Shown one piece after another: positions 18,724 to 27,131 of a DNA stretch of 64,000 nt. Below the pieces are notes generated by a model. It was not told the DNA's origin. It was given only the letters and a program-made list of their open reading frames with translations, and did no database searches. Location of the stretch: positions 1-64,000 of the forward strand of contig JANXUF010000115.1 in the NCBI GenBank assembly GCA_025356335.1. Reading direction: 5' to 3'. The stretch comes from Actinomycetes bacterium (GTDB lineage Bacteria; Actinomycetota; Acidimicrobiia; Acidimicrobiales; Ilumatobacteraceae). Within the stretch, counting starts at the first letter, position 1. The number at the start of each line of letters is the position of its first letter. The position numbers and the translations under genes were made by a program.

Positions 18724-19712
18724 CCCCGATCGAATCGGCCTCGCCGTCTCTCGTTGCGCGCCTCGTGCAATGCGGCCACCAGGAAGGCCTCCGACGGGCC
18801 ACACCCGAGTCAATCCGCAGCAGCTTGCCAATCAGTGACGCAAGCGCGCTCGGAACGGCCGCTCACGCTGTCCTTGCCCGAGTTCTCAAATCAACCGACT
18901 CCCGCATATCTGATGACGCAACGCTTCGCCAAATATGGGAAGACGCCATTGACACCCAATACAACCGAACCGATGGAATCAGACCACCTGGTACGTGGTG
19001 GAGATACAACGTCGTCCGACGTGGCACATTCCGCTTGGCCAAGCAGTTGGTCGTCGACATCGAGCGACTCCAAGGAACCGCGTCAGTCGAGCAGGAGGTT
19101 CGATCCGACGACGGAACGCTTTGGGGTCGACCAGATCTCGTCCTCCGATACCCAGATGGATCGGCTGAGATTGTCGATTTCAAAACTGGTACCCACGACT
19201 CCGGCCCGCCAGATGACGGCGAACTCCGACAGCTAATGATTTACGGATTTCTTGTCGACGCCGTCGACTGCGCAGTGACACGACTGAAAATCGCACGCGT
19301 CGACGGCGAGACGTGGTCCTCGGCTGTCACATCATCTCAACTTCAGTCGGCCGCTGCCGAAGCGCTCCGAGCGGTGGACCAGTTCAACCGAGCACTGCCC
19401 GACACCACATCGCTCGCCCGACCTGGCGACGCGTGCACCTTCTGTGCCCAATCGCTCGGCTGCGACGTCGCGTGGACCGGTCGCATACCCGCGTCCGCAC
19501 TCGAAGGGCGAGTCGATGAAGCGTACGTCAGTCGTGATCTGAGCGTAATTAGCGTTAGGACCACGAACGACAATTCCATTGTCCGCCTTGTAGGCGTGCC
19601 ATTGGACGTAGTGCCACCGCCCGGTTCATCCATCCGAGCCGTGAGGCTCGGGAAGCAGAGCCCAGGTCAATTTCAATGGCAATCAGGCCGAAGCAGAATT
19701 CGCGTCAGCTGA
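18714..19712 (+). CDS. Cas4/RecB-like PD-(D/E)XK nuclease with probable Fe-S cluster
   Basis: The gene encodes 332 residues from GTG 18714, which overlaps the helicase stop. Nuclease motifs follow the RecB/Cas4 order: His51 in GTAAHAVL, Asp141 in GRPDLVL, Asp155 and Lys157 in EIVDFKTG, and QLMIYGFL with Gln173 and Tyr177. Cys20 near the N-terminus and Cys241, Cys244 and Cys250 (CTFCAQSLGC) match the four-Cys pattern of a [4Fe-4S] cluster in Cas4 and AddB. A C-terminal tail of about 80 residues after the cluster looks like a small beta domain. Partner of the DruE-like helicase is the natural inference, giving a helicase-nuclease pair. I know of no Druantia type with this subunit as standard. 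Confidence 0.85.
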   Translation: MDIAPIESASPSLVARLVQCGHQEGLRRATPESIRSSLPISDASALGTAAHAVLARVLKSTDSRISDDATLRQIWEDAIDTQYNRTDGIRPPGTWWRYNVVRRGTFRLAKQLVVDIERLQGTASVEQEVRSDDGTLWGRPDLVLRYPDGSAEIVDFKTGTHDSGPPDDGELRQLMIYGFLVDAVDCAVTRLKIARVDGETWSSAVTSSQLQSAAAEALRAVDQFNRALPDTTSLARPGDACTFCAQSLGCDVAWTGRIPASALEGRVDEAYVSRDLSVISVRTTNDNSIVRLVGVPLDVVPPPGSSIRAVRLGKQSPGQFQWQSGRSRIRVS

Positions 19713-19714
19713 TC

Positions 19715-21097
19715 TCAAACAGATTTCGTATCAAACAACCGAGCGGATCTTGTCGCGCCTGGCCCTCGTCCCTTTCCGGGATGGTCGGCATACTTACCCA
19801 CCAGACCTCGAAACTCAGCGGGCACCGGCGAAGGCAACTTGGGCGGCGGTATTCGACCCTGAGATTCGATCAAAAACTTCGACGGCGCCATCACTTGCTG
19901 GGCACCCTTGAGATGAGCAATGACGGCTAGTCCTACTGCCTCCGCCAGCAGAGGGGGCGTGGCATTGCCCACCTGCCGCACTCGCTCCAATCGGCTCGAG
20001 CCCTCCACGATCCAGTCGGCCGGAAACGACTGAAGTCTCAGAATTTCCTGCACTCGCAATGGTCGGTTGTCCCAATGAAACGGGCCAGTTGAGGGGCCGG
20101 GCTGGGCCGGGAGCGTCCACGAGGGAGCATCCTTAGCGAGCTTCAATAGGAACGACCAATACCGAGTCCGGTATCCAAACAGGCTTTCTCCTCCGCCTCG
20201 GCGCGTATGCCAGAGATAGTTCTCGCCTTCCGGAATACTTGCGAGCAGGCTGGCCCACTTCCCGACGGCACTGGGAGCAACTTCGTCGAAAGCTTGGCTG
20301 CCGATCGCATCCCATGCCGTTGAAGGACCTCCGGGAGCCGGCCATACGAACGGTCGATCAAGGCGCGTAATAACGACAATCGCACGATGACGTCGTTGTG
20401 GCACGCCGAAGTCGGCGGCATCGAGCACCCGGTGCTCCACTCGGTACTTGCTTCCCACCATCGCCAACCCGGACAAAACGCTCGTGATGTAGGGCAGTGC
20501 GGATGTCGTGCCACCGACGAAACCGCGTACGTTTTCAATAAGTGCCACTTTCGGCCGAAACGAATCAAGAAGTTTTAGGAAATCATCGAGATACTGCCCG
20601 CGACGATCGTCAAGCCCCCGCCGAGACCCGGGAGCCCACTGTGCCGCCTTCGAATATGGCTGGCACGGGGGCGCTCCCACCAGCAAGTCCAGGTCCCCAC
20701 GAGCAACGCCGAGATCACGAGGGCAAAGCGAATCCGCGACCTCAGCGATGTCACCGTCCCGCAGTAAGTTCCATCCGCACCGATTGGCAACGATTGAGCG
20801 TCGAGCGGACTCATCCCACTCGACTGCAGCAAGATTCTTGAAACCTGCCGCCTCGAGGCCGAGATCCATTCCCCCAAGCCCAGTAAAGGTGGAAAGGCTG
20901 GTGAACACCGAGATAGGGCGTTGTCGCTGAACGGGTGCCAAAATCACACCTTCAGCGGACATCGGGACCTTCCCTTCGATCGATCGGTACACATCGATGT
21001 GATGGCCGTCCTGCTTATCGGCTGGGCACCACATCTCCTCATTTTCAACGACGAAGCTGCACTTCACTGTGTGGGCACCAACTTCGAAGCGACTCAT
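19715..21097 (-). CDS. C5-cytosine DNA methyltransferase
   Basis: The protein has 460 residues from ATG 21097. ATG 20962, with a better ribosome-binding site (GGAAGG), would give 415 and keeps every motif. Motif I is STFTGLGGMDLGLEAAGF. Motif IV is GAPPCQPYSKAAQ, with the catalytic Cys. Motif VI is ENVRGF, motif VIII is QRRHRAIVV, and motif X is QVGNATPPLLAEAVG. It transfers a methyl group from SAM to C5 of cytosine in an unknown recognition site. The gene converges on the nuclease gene with only 2 bases between the stops. Two roles fit: the self-marking enzyme of the defence island, as DruM in type II Druantia or DrmMII in DISARM, or a solitary methylase. The open frame runs upstream through the tRNA gene, but that part is not coding. 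Confidence 0.92.
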   Translation of the reverse strand: MSRFEVGAHTVKCSFVVENEEMWCPADKQDGHHIDVYRSIEGKVPMSAEGVILAPVQRQRPISVFTSLSTFTGLGGMDLGLEAAGFKNLAAVEWDESARRSIVANRCGWNLLRDGDIAEVADSLCPRDLGVARGDLDLLVGAPPCQPYSKAAQWAPGSRRGLDDRRGQYLDDFLKLLDSFRPKVALIENVRGFVGGTTSALPYITSVLSGLAMVGSKYRVEHRVLDAADFGVPQRRHRAIVVITRLDRPFVWPAPGGPSTAWDAIGSQAFDEVAPSAVGKWASLLASIPEGENYLWHTRRGGGESLFGYRTRYWSFLLKLAKDAPSWTLPAQPGPSTGPFHWDNRPLRVQEILRLQSFPADWIVEGSSRLERVRQVGNATPPLLAEAVGLAVIAHLKGAQQVMAPSKFLIESQGRIPPPKLPSPVPAEFRGLVGKYADHPGKGRGPGATRSARLFDTKSV

Positions 21098-21312
21098 CGG
21101 CGACTTGACTTCCTTGAATTCAATGCGTGCTGTCGGAGAGCGGACGTGGTTGAGAACAGGTGCAGAACTTGCCGCTACGGGATGAGCGGTACGCCCACTC
21201 GGGCGCTGAACGACACGGGCCGAGACGAAGCTACCGGTAGGCGTTGTACACCTCGTTGTACACCTCGTCTCCGACGAGAGCTGGCAAATAGCGTCTGAGC
21301 AGGTCTTTTGGG
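21098..21312. other. Island-chromosome junction region next to tRNA-Val
   Basis: No gene is seen. It lies between the methyltransferase start and the tRNA 3' end. It holds two perfect tandem copies of GTTGTACACCTC at 21243-21266 and, overlapping the end of these, an inverted repeat CTCGTC-TCC-GACGAG at 21264-21278. Short direct repeats and inverted repeats beside a tRNA 3' end are the sort of sequence found at integrase arm sites, but no integrase gene is in view. Confidence 0.4.
21243..21266. repeat. Two tandem 12-bp repeats beside tRNA-Val
   Basis: Two identical GTTGTACACCTC units lie side by side, each holding a TGTACA palindrome, about 47 bases from the tRNA 3' end. Confidence 0.7.
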
Positions 21313-21385
21313 TGGGCGCAGAGGGACTCGAACCCCCGACCGATGCCTTGTAAGGGCAGTGCTCTACCAACTGAGCTATGCGCCC
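21313..21385 (-). tRNA. tRNA-Val (anticodon UAC)
   Basis: The minus strand folds as a full cloverleaf of 73 bases: acceptor GGGCGCA pairing with TGCGCCC, D arm GCTCAGTTGGTAGAGC, anticodon loop CTTACAA with anticodon TAC, and T arm with GGTTCGAGTCC. The discriminator base is A. CCA is not encoded (CCC follows). It marks the right limit of the accessory island, with its 3' end facing the island. Confidence 0.95.
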
Positions 21386-21493
21386 GTTTCCGGGACCTGA
21401 CGATGATATCTGCGCCGGTGAGTGGGTCGGTGCGAGGGTGCGGGAGGGCGAGCATCCCGTACGGCGTCATGCCGTGCGACTACCTTCGTACCG

Positions 21494-22357
21494 ATGTCTC
21501 ATCGGCCAGCGAACGGCTCGGACGCCGACGCGCTCAGGCGCTACCTCGACGAGATCAGCGCGCATGCTCTGCTGACGGCAGCCGAGGAAGTGGATCTGGC
21601 CGACCGTATCGCCGCCAAAGGTGACGGCGAGGCCGCTGCTCGCAGACAGTTCATCCAGTCGAACCTTCGCTTGGTCGTTTCGATCGCAAAGCGCTACGAG
21701 AACGCTGCAATGCCATTGCTCGATCTCATCCAGGAGGGCAACCTCGGGCTGATGCACGCCGTCGAGAAATTCGACGCCTCCAAGGGTTTCAAGTTCTCGA
21801 CGTACGCAACCTGGTGGATCCGCCAGTCGATCGGCAAGGCACTGGCGGATACGTCACGAACGATCCGCGTACCCGCGCATGTGCGCGACACCTACTCATT
21901 GATCGACCAGACGACGACTCGGCTCAACGAGCAGCTCGACCGGTCTCCGACGTCTGCCGAGGTCGCCCAGGAAGCTGGCCTGACAACCAGCCACGTCAAC
22001 CTCGCCCAGCAGCACAGGCGTCCATTGATGTCGTTGTCGATGCCGATCGACGAGACCGGTGAGGTCGAGATGGGTGACCTGATCGCCGACGATGAAGCAA
22101 TCGCTCCCTACGAGGCCGCAGCCGCCGCGCTCGAACGCCTGGCGCTCGACTCGCAGCTCGCTCGTCTGTCGGAACGGGAACGGAAAGTGCTGACGCTCAG
22201 GTTCGGATTGCACGAGGAACCGCGGACACTCGCCGACATCAGCCAAGGACTCGAGATCAGCCAGGAGCGCGTCCGTCAGATCGAGGCGAAGGCGTTGAGC
22301 AAGTTGCGCCACCCGAGCCTCGGACGACGATGGCACACCGACAACGTCGGTGCCTGA
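21494..22357 (+). CDS. RNA polymerase sigma factor, sigma-70 group 2 type
   Basis: The protein has 287 residues. It lacks the long acidic N-terminal region of primary sigma factors, so it is an alternative (group 2) factor. Region 1.2 is [21 protein letters not shown]. Region 2 includes [21 protein letters not shown], and [21 protein letters not shown] leads into [17 protein letters not shown]. Region 3 and region 4 follow, the latter with [10 protein letters not shown] and a helix-turn-helix ending [17 protein letters not shown]. It directs core polymerase to -10/-35 promoters, perhaps in stationary phase or stress. I chose ATG 21494 because TACCTT lies 7 bases upstream, the geometry of a leaderless promoter, and because the family N-terminus starts there. 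It stands alone after the tRNA. Confidence 0.93.
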   Translation: MSHRPANGSDADALRRYLDEISAHALLTAAEEVDLADRIAAKGDGEAAARRQFIQSNLRLVVSIAKRYENAAMPLLDLIQEGNLGLMHAVEKFDASKGFKFSTYATWWIRQSIGKALADTSRTIRVPAHVRDTYSLIDQTTTRLNEQLDRSPTSAEVAQEAGLTTSHVNLAQQHRRPLMSLSMPIDETGEVEMGDLIADDEAIAPYEAAAAALERLALDSQLARLSERERKVLTLRFGLHEEPRTLADISQGLEISQERVRQIEAKALSKLRHPSLGRRWHTDNVGA

Positions 22358-22505
22358 CGCTGCTCGATTTCTGACCGTCAGCGCGAGCGCCAGATCGCCG
22401 AGGTAGCTCACCAGCACATCGCCGCAGCGATGTGCCTGCTCGCTGCTCGGGGCCGCATGCGGGTTCGATCGAAGTGAAGCGCAACGCCCGCCGTTGCAGC
22501 CGATC

Positions 22506-22546
22506 TTCGCACCTCGTCACTTCGCACCTCGTCACTTCGCACCCCG
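22506..22546. repeat. Short tandem repeat in an intergenic region
   Basis: Two perfect copies of TTCGCACCTCGTCAC and a partial third lie in the 261-base gap between the sigma factor and the HNH gene. Nothing else is seen there except the HNH gene promoter (TACGAT at 22605-22610). Confidence 0.7.
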
Positions 22547-22618
22547 CCGAGACAAACCGAGTCCGCATCTTCTTTCCCGCGTTGTGTTGATATACGAACG
22601 TGTGTACGATTGTGGGGA

Positions 22619-24229
22619 GTGGATGATCAAGAGATCAACGAACTCCAACAACGACTCGGCGTGGCGTGCGGTCAATTGAACGTCGCTCACGCCAGGCTGG
22701 TCGAGTTGATTCACGAAGCAATCCTCACAGCGGCATGGGCGCAGCCGGGGATCCGATCCGTCGAGCATTGGGTTGCATGGCAGACAGGATTGTCGCCCGA
22801 ACGCGCCAAGCAGTTCGTGATGATCGCCAGCCGCCACGACGACCTGCCCGTCACTTTTGCCACGTTCGCCAACGGTGAACTGGCCATCGATCAAATCGCC
22901 CAGGTCGCCCGCTACACCGCCCCACACAACGACGCCGAAGCCTGCTACCTCGCCACGCAAGCCACCGTCATACAACTTCGATCCGCACTCTCACGGCATC
23001 ACCCCGCATGGCACCCGACCACCGGTTCCGACACCCACGATGACACCAAGCCGAGCGATGACACCAAGCCGTGCGATGACACCAAGCCGAGCGATGACAC
23101 CAAGCCGAGCGATGACGCCAAGTCTCAGGACGGCACGGTCAATGCGGACGTTGGTGATGACGGTCAGGCCAACGTGGCGGCAGAGGATCCGGGTGGGGTG
23201 TCGATGTGGTTCGACGAGGACGGCCGCTACCAATTCCACGCCGAATGCCCCGCAGACATCGGTGCATTGATCGACACGGCACTGCGCGAGGCCCGAGACG
23301 CGCTGATCAACGCCGGGAACACGAACGTCACCTGGATCGACGCCCTCGCCGAAGTCTGCAACCGTTCTCTCGGCAGTATCCGATCAACCTCACGAGCCGA
23401 CAAATACCGCGTCTACATCCACCTCGACGTCACTACCGAAACGCCGACAACCACCGAAACGCCGACAACCACCGACCACGAGACCGATGGCCGTGGCGAA
23501 CCGGCCGTACCGTCCGATCAGGTCGACGTACCGTCCGATCAGGTCATGGCTGGGGCAACGGTCCTTGCGCGAGCGGTCGCACCAACCCGATCGGTTGAGC
23601 CGAATCGACTCTCACGCTCGGCTTGGGCCACCAGCCGCCCACCCGCGCGACTACTCCCGGCATGGCTCAACGCCGGACCCGGCATCACCGACCCGATCCG
23701 CGACCACCTCTGCTGCGACACGATCGTGCGACCCGTCTACTACCACGGTGGCAGACCCGTGAACCTCGGCCGGGCGATACGGACGGTCCGCAACGACCTC
23801 AGACGACTGATCCTCGAACGGGACCGCCACTGCCGCTACCCCGGCTGCAACTCCGCAGCACACCTCGAAGTCCACCACCTCATCCACTGGATCAAGGGCG
23901 GACCAACCGACACCTTCAACCTCGCTGCGCTCTGCCCAGAAAATCATCGAGGCGCCCACGTCGGCGCCTACACCGCCAGCGGCAACGCCGACCTGCAGGA
24001 CGGCATCGTTTGGCGACAACGCAACGGAGCAATCATTCCAGCCACCGGAACCCCGATCCCACCGACGAGCCCGCTAGCCGAACCTCCACCGGGACACGCC
24101 TACCACCACCCATCCGGCGAGACGTTCCGCACCAAATTCTGGCAACTCGACCATTCACCAGAACAACGACAACACCTCGTCACCGAAGCCGCCGCCAGCG
24201 CAAGCGCCTGGGCCACGTACCACCATTGA
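22619..24229 (+). CDS. DUF222 (13E12 repeat) HNH endonuclease domain protein
   Basis: The gene gives 536 residues from GTG 22619, which has TACGAT 8 bases upstream, the spacing of a leaderless promoter. The N-terminal DUF222 part has CGQLNVAHARLVELIHEA and PGIRSVEHWVAWQTGLSPE. The C-terminal HNH site reads RDRHCRYPGCNSAAHLEVHH, then LIHWIKGGPTDTFNLAALCPENH, with paired Cys and His for the metal site. This family is widely copied in actinobacterial genomes and is linked to mobile DNA; its function is unsettled. Residues 141-170 are a repeated DDTKPS tract from an 18-bp tandem repeat. A second repeated stretch rich in Thr, Pro and Glu lies near residues 275-295. Confidence 0.9.
   Translation: MDDQEINELQQRLGVACGQLNVAHARLVELIHEAILTAAWAQPGIRSVEHWVAWQTGLSPERAKQFVMIASRHDDLPVTFATFANGELAIDQIAQVARYTAPHNDAEACYLATQATVIQLRSALSRHHPAWHPTTGSDTHDDTKPSDDTKPCDDTKPSDDTKPSDDAKSQDGTVNADVGDDGQANVAAEDPGGVSMWFDEDGRYQFHAECPADIGALIDTALREARDALINAGNTNVTWIDALAEVCNRSLGSIRSTSRADKYRVYIHLDVTTETPTTTETPTTTDHETDGRGEPAVPSDQVDVPSDQVMAGATVLARAVAPTRSVEPNRLSRSAWATSRPPARLLPAWLNAGPGITDPIRDHLCCDTIVRPVYYHGGRPVNLGRAIRTVRNDLRRLILERDRHCRYPGCNSAAHLEVHHLIHWIKGGPTDTFNLAALCPENHRGAHVGAYTASGNADLQDGIVWRQRNGAIIPATGTPIPPTSPLAEPPPGHAYHHPSGETFRTKFWQLDHSPEQRQHLVTEAAASASAWATYHH
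23039..23128. repeat. 18-bp tandem repeat inside the DUF222/HNH gene
   Basis: About five units of GATGACACCAAGCCGAGC, the last one diverged, encode a DDTKPS-type linker between the DUF222 and HNH halves. The unit length keeps the reading frame. Confidence 0.85.
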
Positions 24230-24364
24230 GTTCGCATCTCCCCGGGAAAGCGACCCACCACATCCAACGTTCACGAGTGCTGTAGCGTCCGGTGTGGGCC
24301 GCCAACGGTGTCACTTCACCGGATGACGTTTGCCGCCGCCTTCCGTGAAACCGGCGCACGGGGG

Positions 24365-25315
24365 TCAGCTTTGAACGACCGGCACCTCAGCGGTGATATC
24401 GGAATCAGCGGCCTCACCGTGCCGGGGAGCATCGACCCTGGCCGTAGCAGCCGATCCGGCATCGTCTGCTCCAACTTCGTCGGCGGTGTCGAACAATGAA
24501 CCGGTGCTGGGGGCGTCGGCATCGACCGCCGCCGCTTGGCTGGCGTCAACTGTCGTCGGTTCCGCAGGGGTGACCGAGGCGGCCGCCGTTGCAGCATCGC
24601 GATCCGCGAAGTCGGCCTTCAACGAGTCCGAGGCACCGGAAAGCACTGGGCGGCGGACACTGGCAAATCCGCTGTTCGGGGTTTCTGCGACCGCGCGAAG
24701 TGCATCGGCTGATTCGAGGAGCCGCTGGCGGTGATTGGCCGAATGCTTTTCGAGTTGATCGATGTCGCCCCGAAGGAATTCGAGACGTGCGAGCAGCTGA
24801 TGGATCTCGCCCTCGATACGGGCCTTCTCTTCGTCGCCGACCGTTCGAGCCTCGTGGCGCGCCTGCTCGACTGCTTTCGCAGCGGTCGACGCTGCATTCT
24901 CGCGGACCGACTTGGCCTCAGCTTCGGAACTGGCCTTCAGTTCCGCCGCTTCCTGTTGCGCCTTGGTGACGGTCGCTTCAGCGGTCTGCTGGGCCAACAA
25001 CAACGTTCGGCTGATGGTGTCCGCCCCGCTGGGCAACGGTTGCGACTCGATCGACTGCGCTGACGAGGGCGTGACGGCAATCGATTCGGTCGGCGCGGAA
25101 GTCGATGTTGTCGGAGACGAAGTCGCCAGCCGTTCAGCCTTGGCCATCGCTTGACGCGCACGGGCTTCCATCGTCTGGGCGTGCGCCTGGGCGGTGTCCA
25201 TCGCCCGTGAGAGTTCACCGAGATAGGAGCGAACCTCATCAGGGTCGTAACCCTTTTTGACGACCCGGAATGTGGTGGTGGCAATAGCCTGCGGCGACAC
25301 TTCCATGTGCTTCAT
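24365..25315 (-). CDS. DivIVA-domain coiled-coil protein (Wag31-like)
   Basis: This is a 316-residue protein from ATG 25315 (ATG 25306 is also possible). The DivIVA domain near residues 3-40 has AIATTTFRVVKKGYDPDEVR and SYLGEL, which bind curved membrane. A long Ala/Glu-rich coiled coil spans about 110-225. A variable acidic tail of about 90 residues follows. Wag31/DivIVA proteins mark cell poles and septa and steer peptidoglycan synthesis in actinobacteria. It is the last gene of the dcw region, separated from sepF by 488 bases. The frame is open upstream to 25435, but that part lacks family features. Confidence 0.88.
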   Translation of the reverse strand: MKHMEVSPQAIATTTFRVVKKGYDPDEVRSYLGELSRAMDTAQAHAQTMEARARQAMAKAERLATSSPTTSTSAPTESIAVTPSSAQSIESQPLPSGADTISRTLLLAQQTAEATVTKAQQEAAELKASSEAEAKSVRENAASTAAKAVEQARHEARTVGDEEKARIEGEIHQLLARLEFLRGDIDQLEKHSANHRQRLLESADALRAVAETPNSGFASVRRPVLSGASDSLKADFADRDAATAAASVTPAEPTTVDASQAAAVDADAPSTGSLFDTADEVGADDAGSAATARVDAPRHGEAADSDITAEVPVVQS

Positions 25316-25803
25316 GCTAGGCCAACCCAACGTCCGAGGGGCTGATAGTCCTCGACCGAGATCATCCGAGCATGCCGTCACGACAAAGCAATGCAGCTCG
25401 ACGCCGACGAGCACAACACCACCTGACGCCAGCACACCACGTCGAACAGCACGGCAGTGAGCGCTAGTGCTGTGGCCGCGAGTGTTTGCGTGGTCACTGT
25501 GCGGGTGATTCCGGTCGCCAACCGCTGACAGTCACAAACTCCGTCGGGGGTCCGGGGGCAGTCGCCCCCCCGATCGGCGGTATCGGGACAGCGCGCCGGC
25601 CGCTGTCGTGAGCTGAGCGCGGCGAAGCCGCTCCGATTCAATCGACCGACAGGCGAGCGGGCGAGGGACGAGTCCCCGAGCACGGCAGGTGAGCGCCAGC
25701 GAACCGGTACGGTGTCGAACCCGTCCGAGTGCTTGCGGCAGGCGAGCGGGCGAGGGACGAGTCCCCGAGCACGGCAGGTGAGCGCCAGCGAACTCTCATA
25801 TGA
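25316..25803. other. 488-base intergenic region with a duplicated block
   Basis: No believable gene is seen between divIVA and sepF. Many actinobacteria have a yggT-type gene at this place; none is recognisable here in any frame. The region is G+C-rich, with a CCCCCCC run near 25566, and it holds a perfect 55-base direct repeat. The divIVA promoter should lie in the right end of this region, but I cannot pick it with confidence. Confidence 0.6.
25650..25793. repeat. Perfect 55-bp direct repeat (25650-25704 and 25739-25793)
   Basis: Both copies start CAGGCGAGCGGGCGAGGGAC and end GAGCGCCAGCGAAC, with no mismatch that I can find; 34 bases separate them. The unit contains GGGACGAGTCCC, an imperfect palindrome that can fold as a hairpin. 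No coding sense is seen. It could be a dispersed repeat of this genome. Confidence 0.85.
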
Positions 25804-26385
25804 TCAGTAGCCGTATTCCTCGTGGCGTTCTTCTGGACGCACCATTGGCTTCAGCAGGTAGACACCGGTAGCAACTTTTTCCATCGTGCCGTCGAGTCCG
25901 TAGCACAGGCCGCTGGCAAAGTCGATGAGGCGACGTGAATCGGCTCGGTCACTGCCTTCGATGTTCATGATCACCGGCTGGCCGGACTTGAACTTGTCGG
26001 CGACCTCCTGAGCATGCTCGAAACGCTGCGGGCGCACGGTCAACGGCTCAGCAGGCGGCGGCGGCGCAAGACGCACGGTCGATCCCTGACGCGATGGCCG
26101 CGGGGCGATGTTGGAATCGTCGATCGGCGACGAACGACGGGGCGGTGACGGTTCGAGATCACGACCGGGAACCACCCTTGTCGGCCCATTGCGTGGCGGC
26201 CCGCCACGGGCGGCAAGATCAGAGTCGTCATATCCACTCTGGCTGGGACGCGTACGCATCGGTCGTTGCTCCTCGTACCCACCGCGACCACGTGGCTCTG
26301 GCTCTGCCGGCGGGAGGTCATAATCGTCGTAGGCATCGTCCGGACCAAGGCCGAGATAATCCATCGCTCGTTTGAAGACTGTCAT
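25804..26385 (-). CDS. sepF: Cell division protein SepF
   Basis: SepF of 193 residues starts at ATG 26385 with an AGGAGG ribosome-binding site. The N-terminus MTVFKRAMDYLGLG is the membrane-binding amphipathic helix. A disordered Pro/Arg-rich linker spans about 20-105. The SepF fold at about 110-185 has VADKFKSGQPVIMNIEG and RRLIDFASGLCYGLDGTMEK, then VATGVYLLKP. SepF links FtsZ to the membrane in actinobacteria, which lack FtsA. It sits just downstream of ftsZ and yggS on the same strand, which is the usual order. Confidence 0.96.
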   Translation of the reverse strand: MTVFKRAMDYLGLGPDDAYDDYDLPPAEPEPRGRGGYEEQRPMRTRPSQSGYDDSDLAARGGPPRNGPTRVVPGRDLEPSPPRRSSPIDDSNIAPRPSRQGSTVRLAPPPPAEPLTVRPQRFEHAQEVADKFKSGQPVIMNIEGSDRADSRRLIDFASGLCYGLDGTMEKVATGVYLLKPMVRPEERHEEYGY

Positions 26386-26425
26386 CAGGAAACCTCCTGC
26401 TCAAAGGGTAGCCCAGTGGGAACGC

Positions 26426-27082
26426 TCACGGGCGGACACGTTGGCCAAACAGTGCGCTGCCGATACGCACCTGGGTGGCACCCTCTTGTACTGCCCACTC
26501 GAAATCGTCACTCATCCCCATCGAGCACTGCACCAGACCGAGCCCGTCGGCAAGCGTGCGCAGCTCGCGGAATCCCAGACGGGCGGCTGTTACATCGCCT
26601 GCTCGGCCGACGGTCATCAGACCGACGACGTTCAGTCCGTGTTCGATCGCAGTGCTGACCAACGATTCGGCAGCGGCCGGTGTGCATCCACTCTTGGACG
26701 CTTCACCACTGACGTTGACCTGCACCATCACCGTGGCGCCTGCAGCCCGACGCGCCAGTTCTTCGATGATCGAGGGCCGATCGAGCGTCTCCCACACGGT
26801 GACGACGTCAACGAGACTGCGTACCTTGTTCGACTGCAGATGACCGATGAAGTGCACGTCGGGTCGAGGAATGATCGCCAGCAGGCCGTCGGATTTGGCA
26901 ACCAGTTCCTGGGCGTAGTTCTCCCCGATCCCGTCGCAGCCTGCGTCGATGGCGGCGGCGGCGGCCTCGACCGGGAACGTCTTGGTCACTGCCAGCAGCG
27001 CCACGCCGGCGCCGCCGAGCTCGGCGAGACGTGCGCGCAGTGCTGCGACGTTGTCGGCGACACGCGCGACATCGACGCTCAT
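26426..27082 (-). CDS. YggS/ProSC-family pyridoxal phosphate homeostasis protein
   Basis: The protein has 218 residues from ATG 27082; a TTG nine codons earlier is possible. The PLP lysine lies in LLAVTKTFPVEA. Other family motifs are GENYAQELVAK, HFIGHLQSNKVRSLVD, VNVSGEASKSGC, and SMGMSDDFEWAV near the end. The family binds PLP and balances vitamin B6 pools without a known enzymatic reaction. Its place between ftsZ and sepF is conserved in actinobacteria. About 50 bases separate it from ftsZ. Confidence 0.95.
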   Translation of the reverse strand: MSVDVARVADNVAALRARLAELGGAGVALLAVTKTFPVEAAAAAIDAGCDGIGENYAQELVAKSDGLLAIIPRPDVHFIGHLQSNKVRSLVDVVTVWETLDRPSIIEELARRAAGATVMVQVNVSGEASKSGCTPAAAESLVSTAIEHGLNVVGLMTVGRAGDVTAARLGFRELRTLADGLGLVQCSMGMSDDFEWAVQEGATQVRIGSALFGQRVRP

Positions 27083-27131
27083 CGATCCACTGTCATCGAT
27101 CGAGTTCAACGCAAACCCGACGAACTGGCGA

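Noticed and set aside
21098..21370. Methyltransferase extension through the tRNA
   Set aside because: The in-frame stretch reads through the tRNA-Val gene and has no methyltransferase features.
25378..25683. A yggT-like membrane gene between sepF and divIVA
   Set aside because: The only frame has one weak hydrophobic stretch and no YggT motifs; the rest is repeat sequence.
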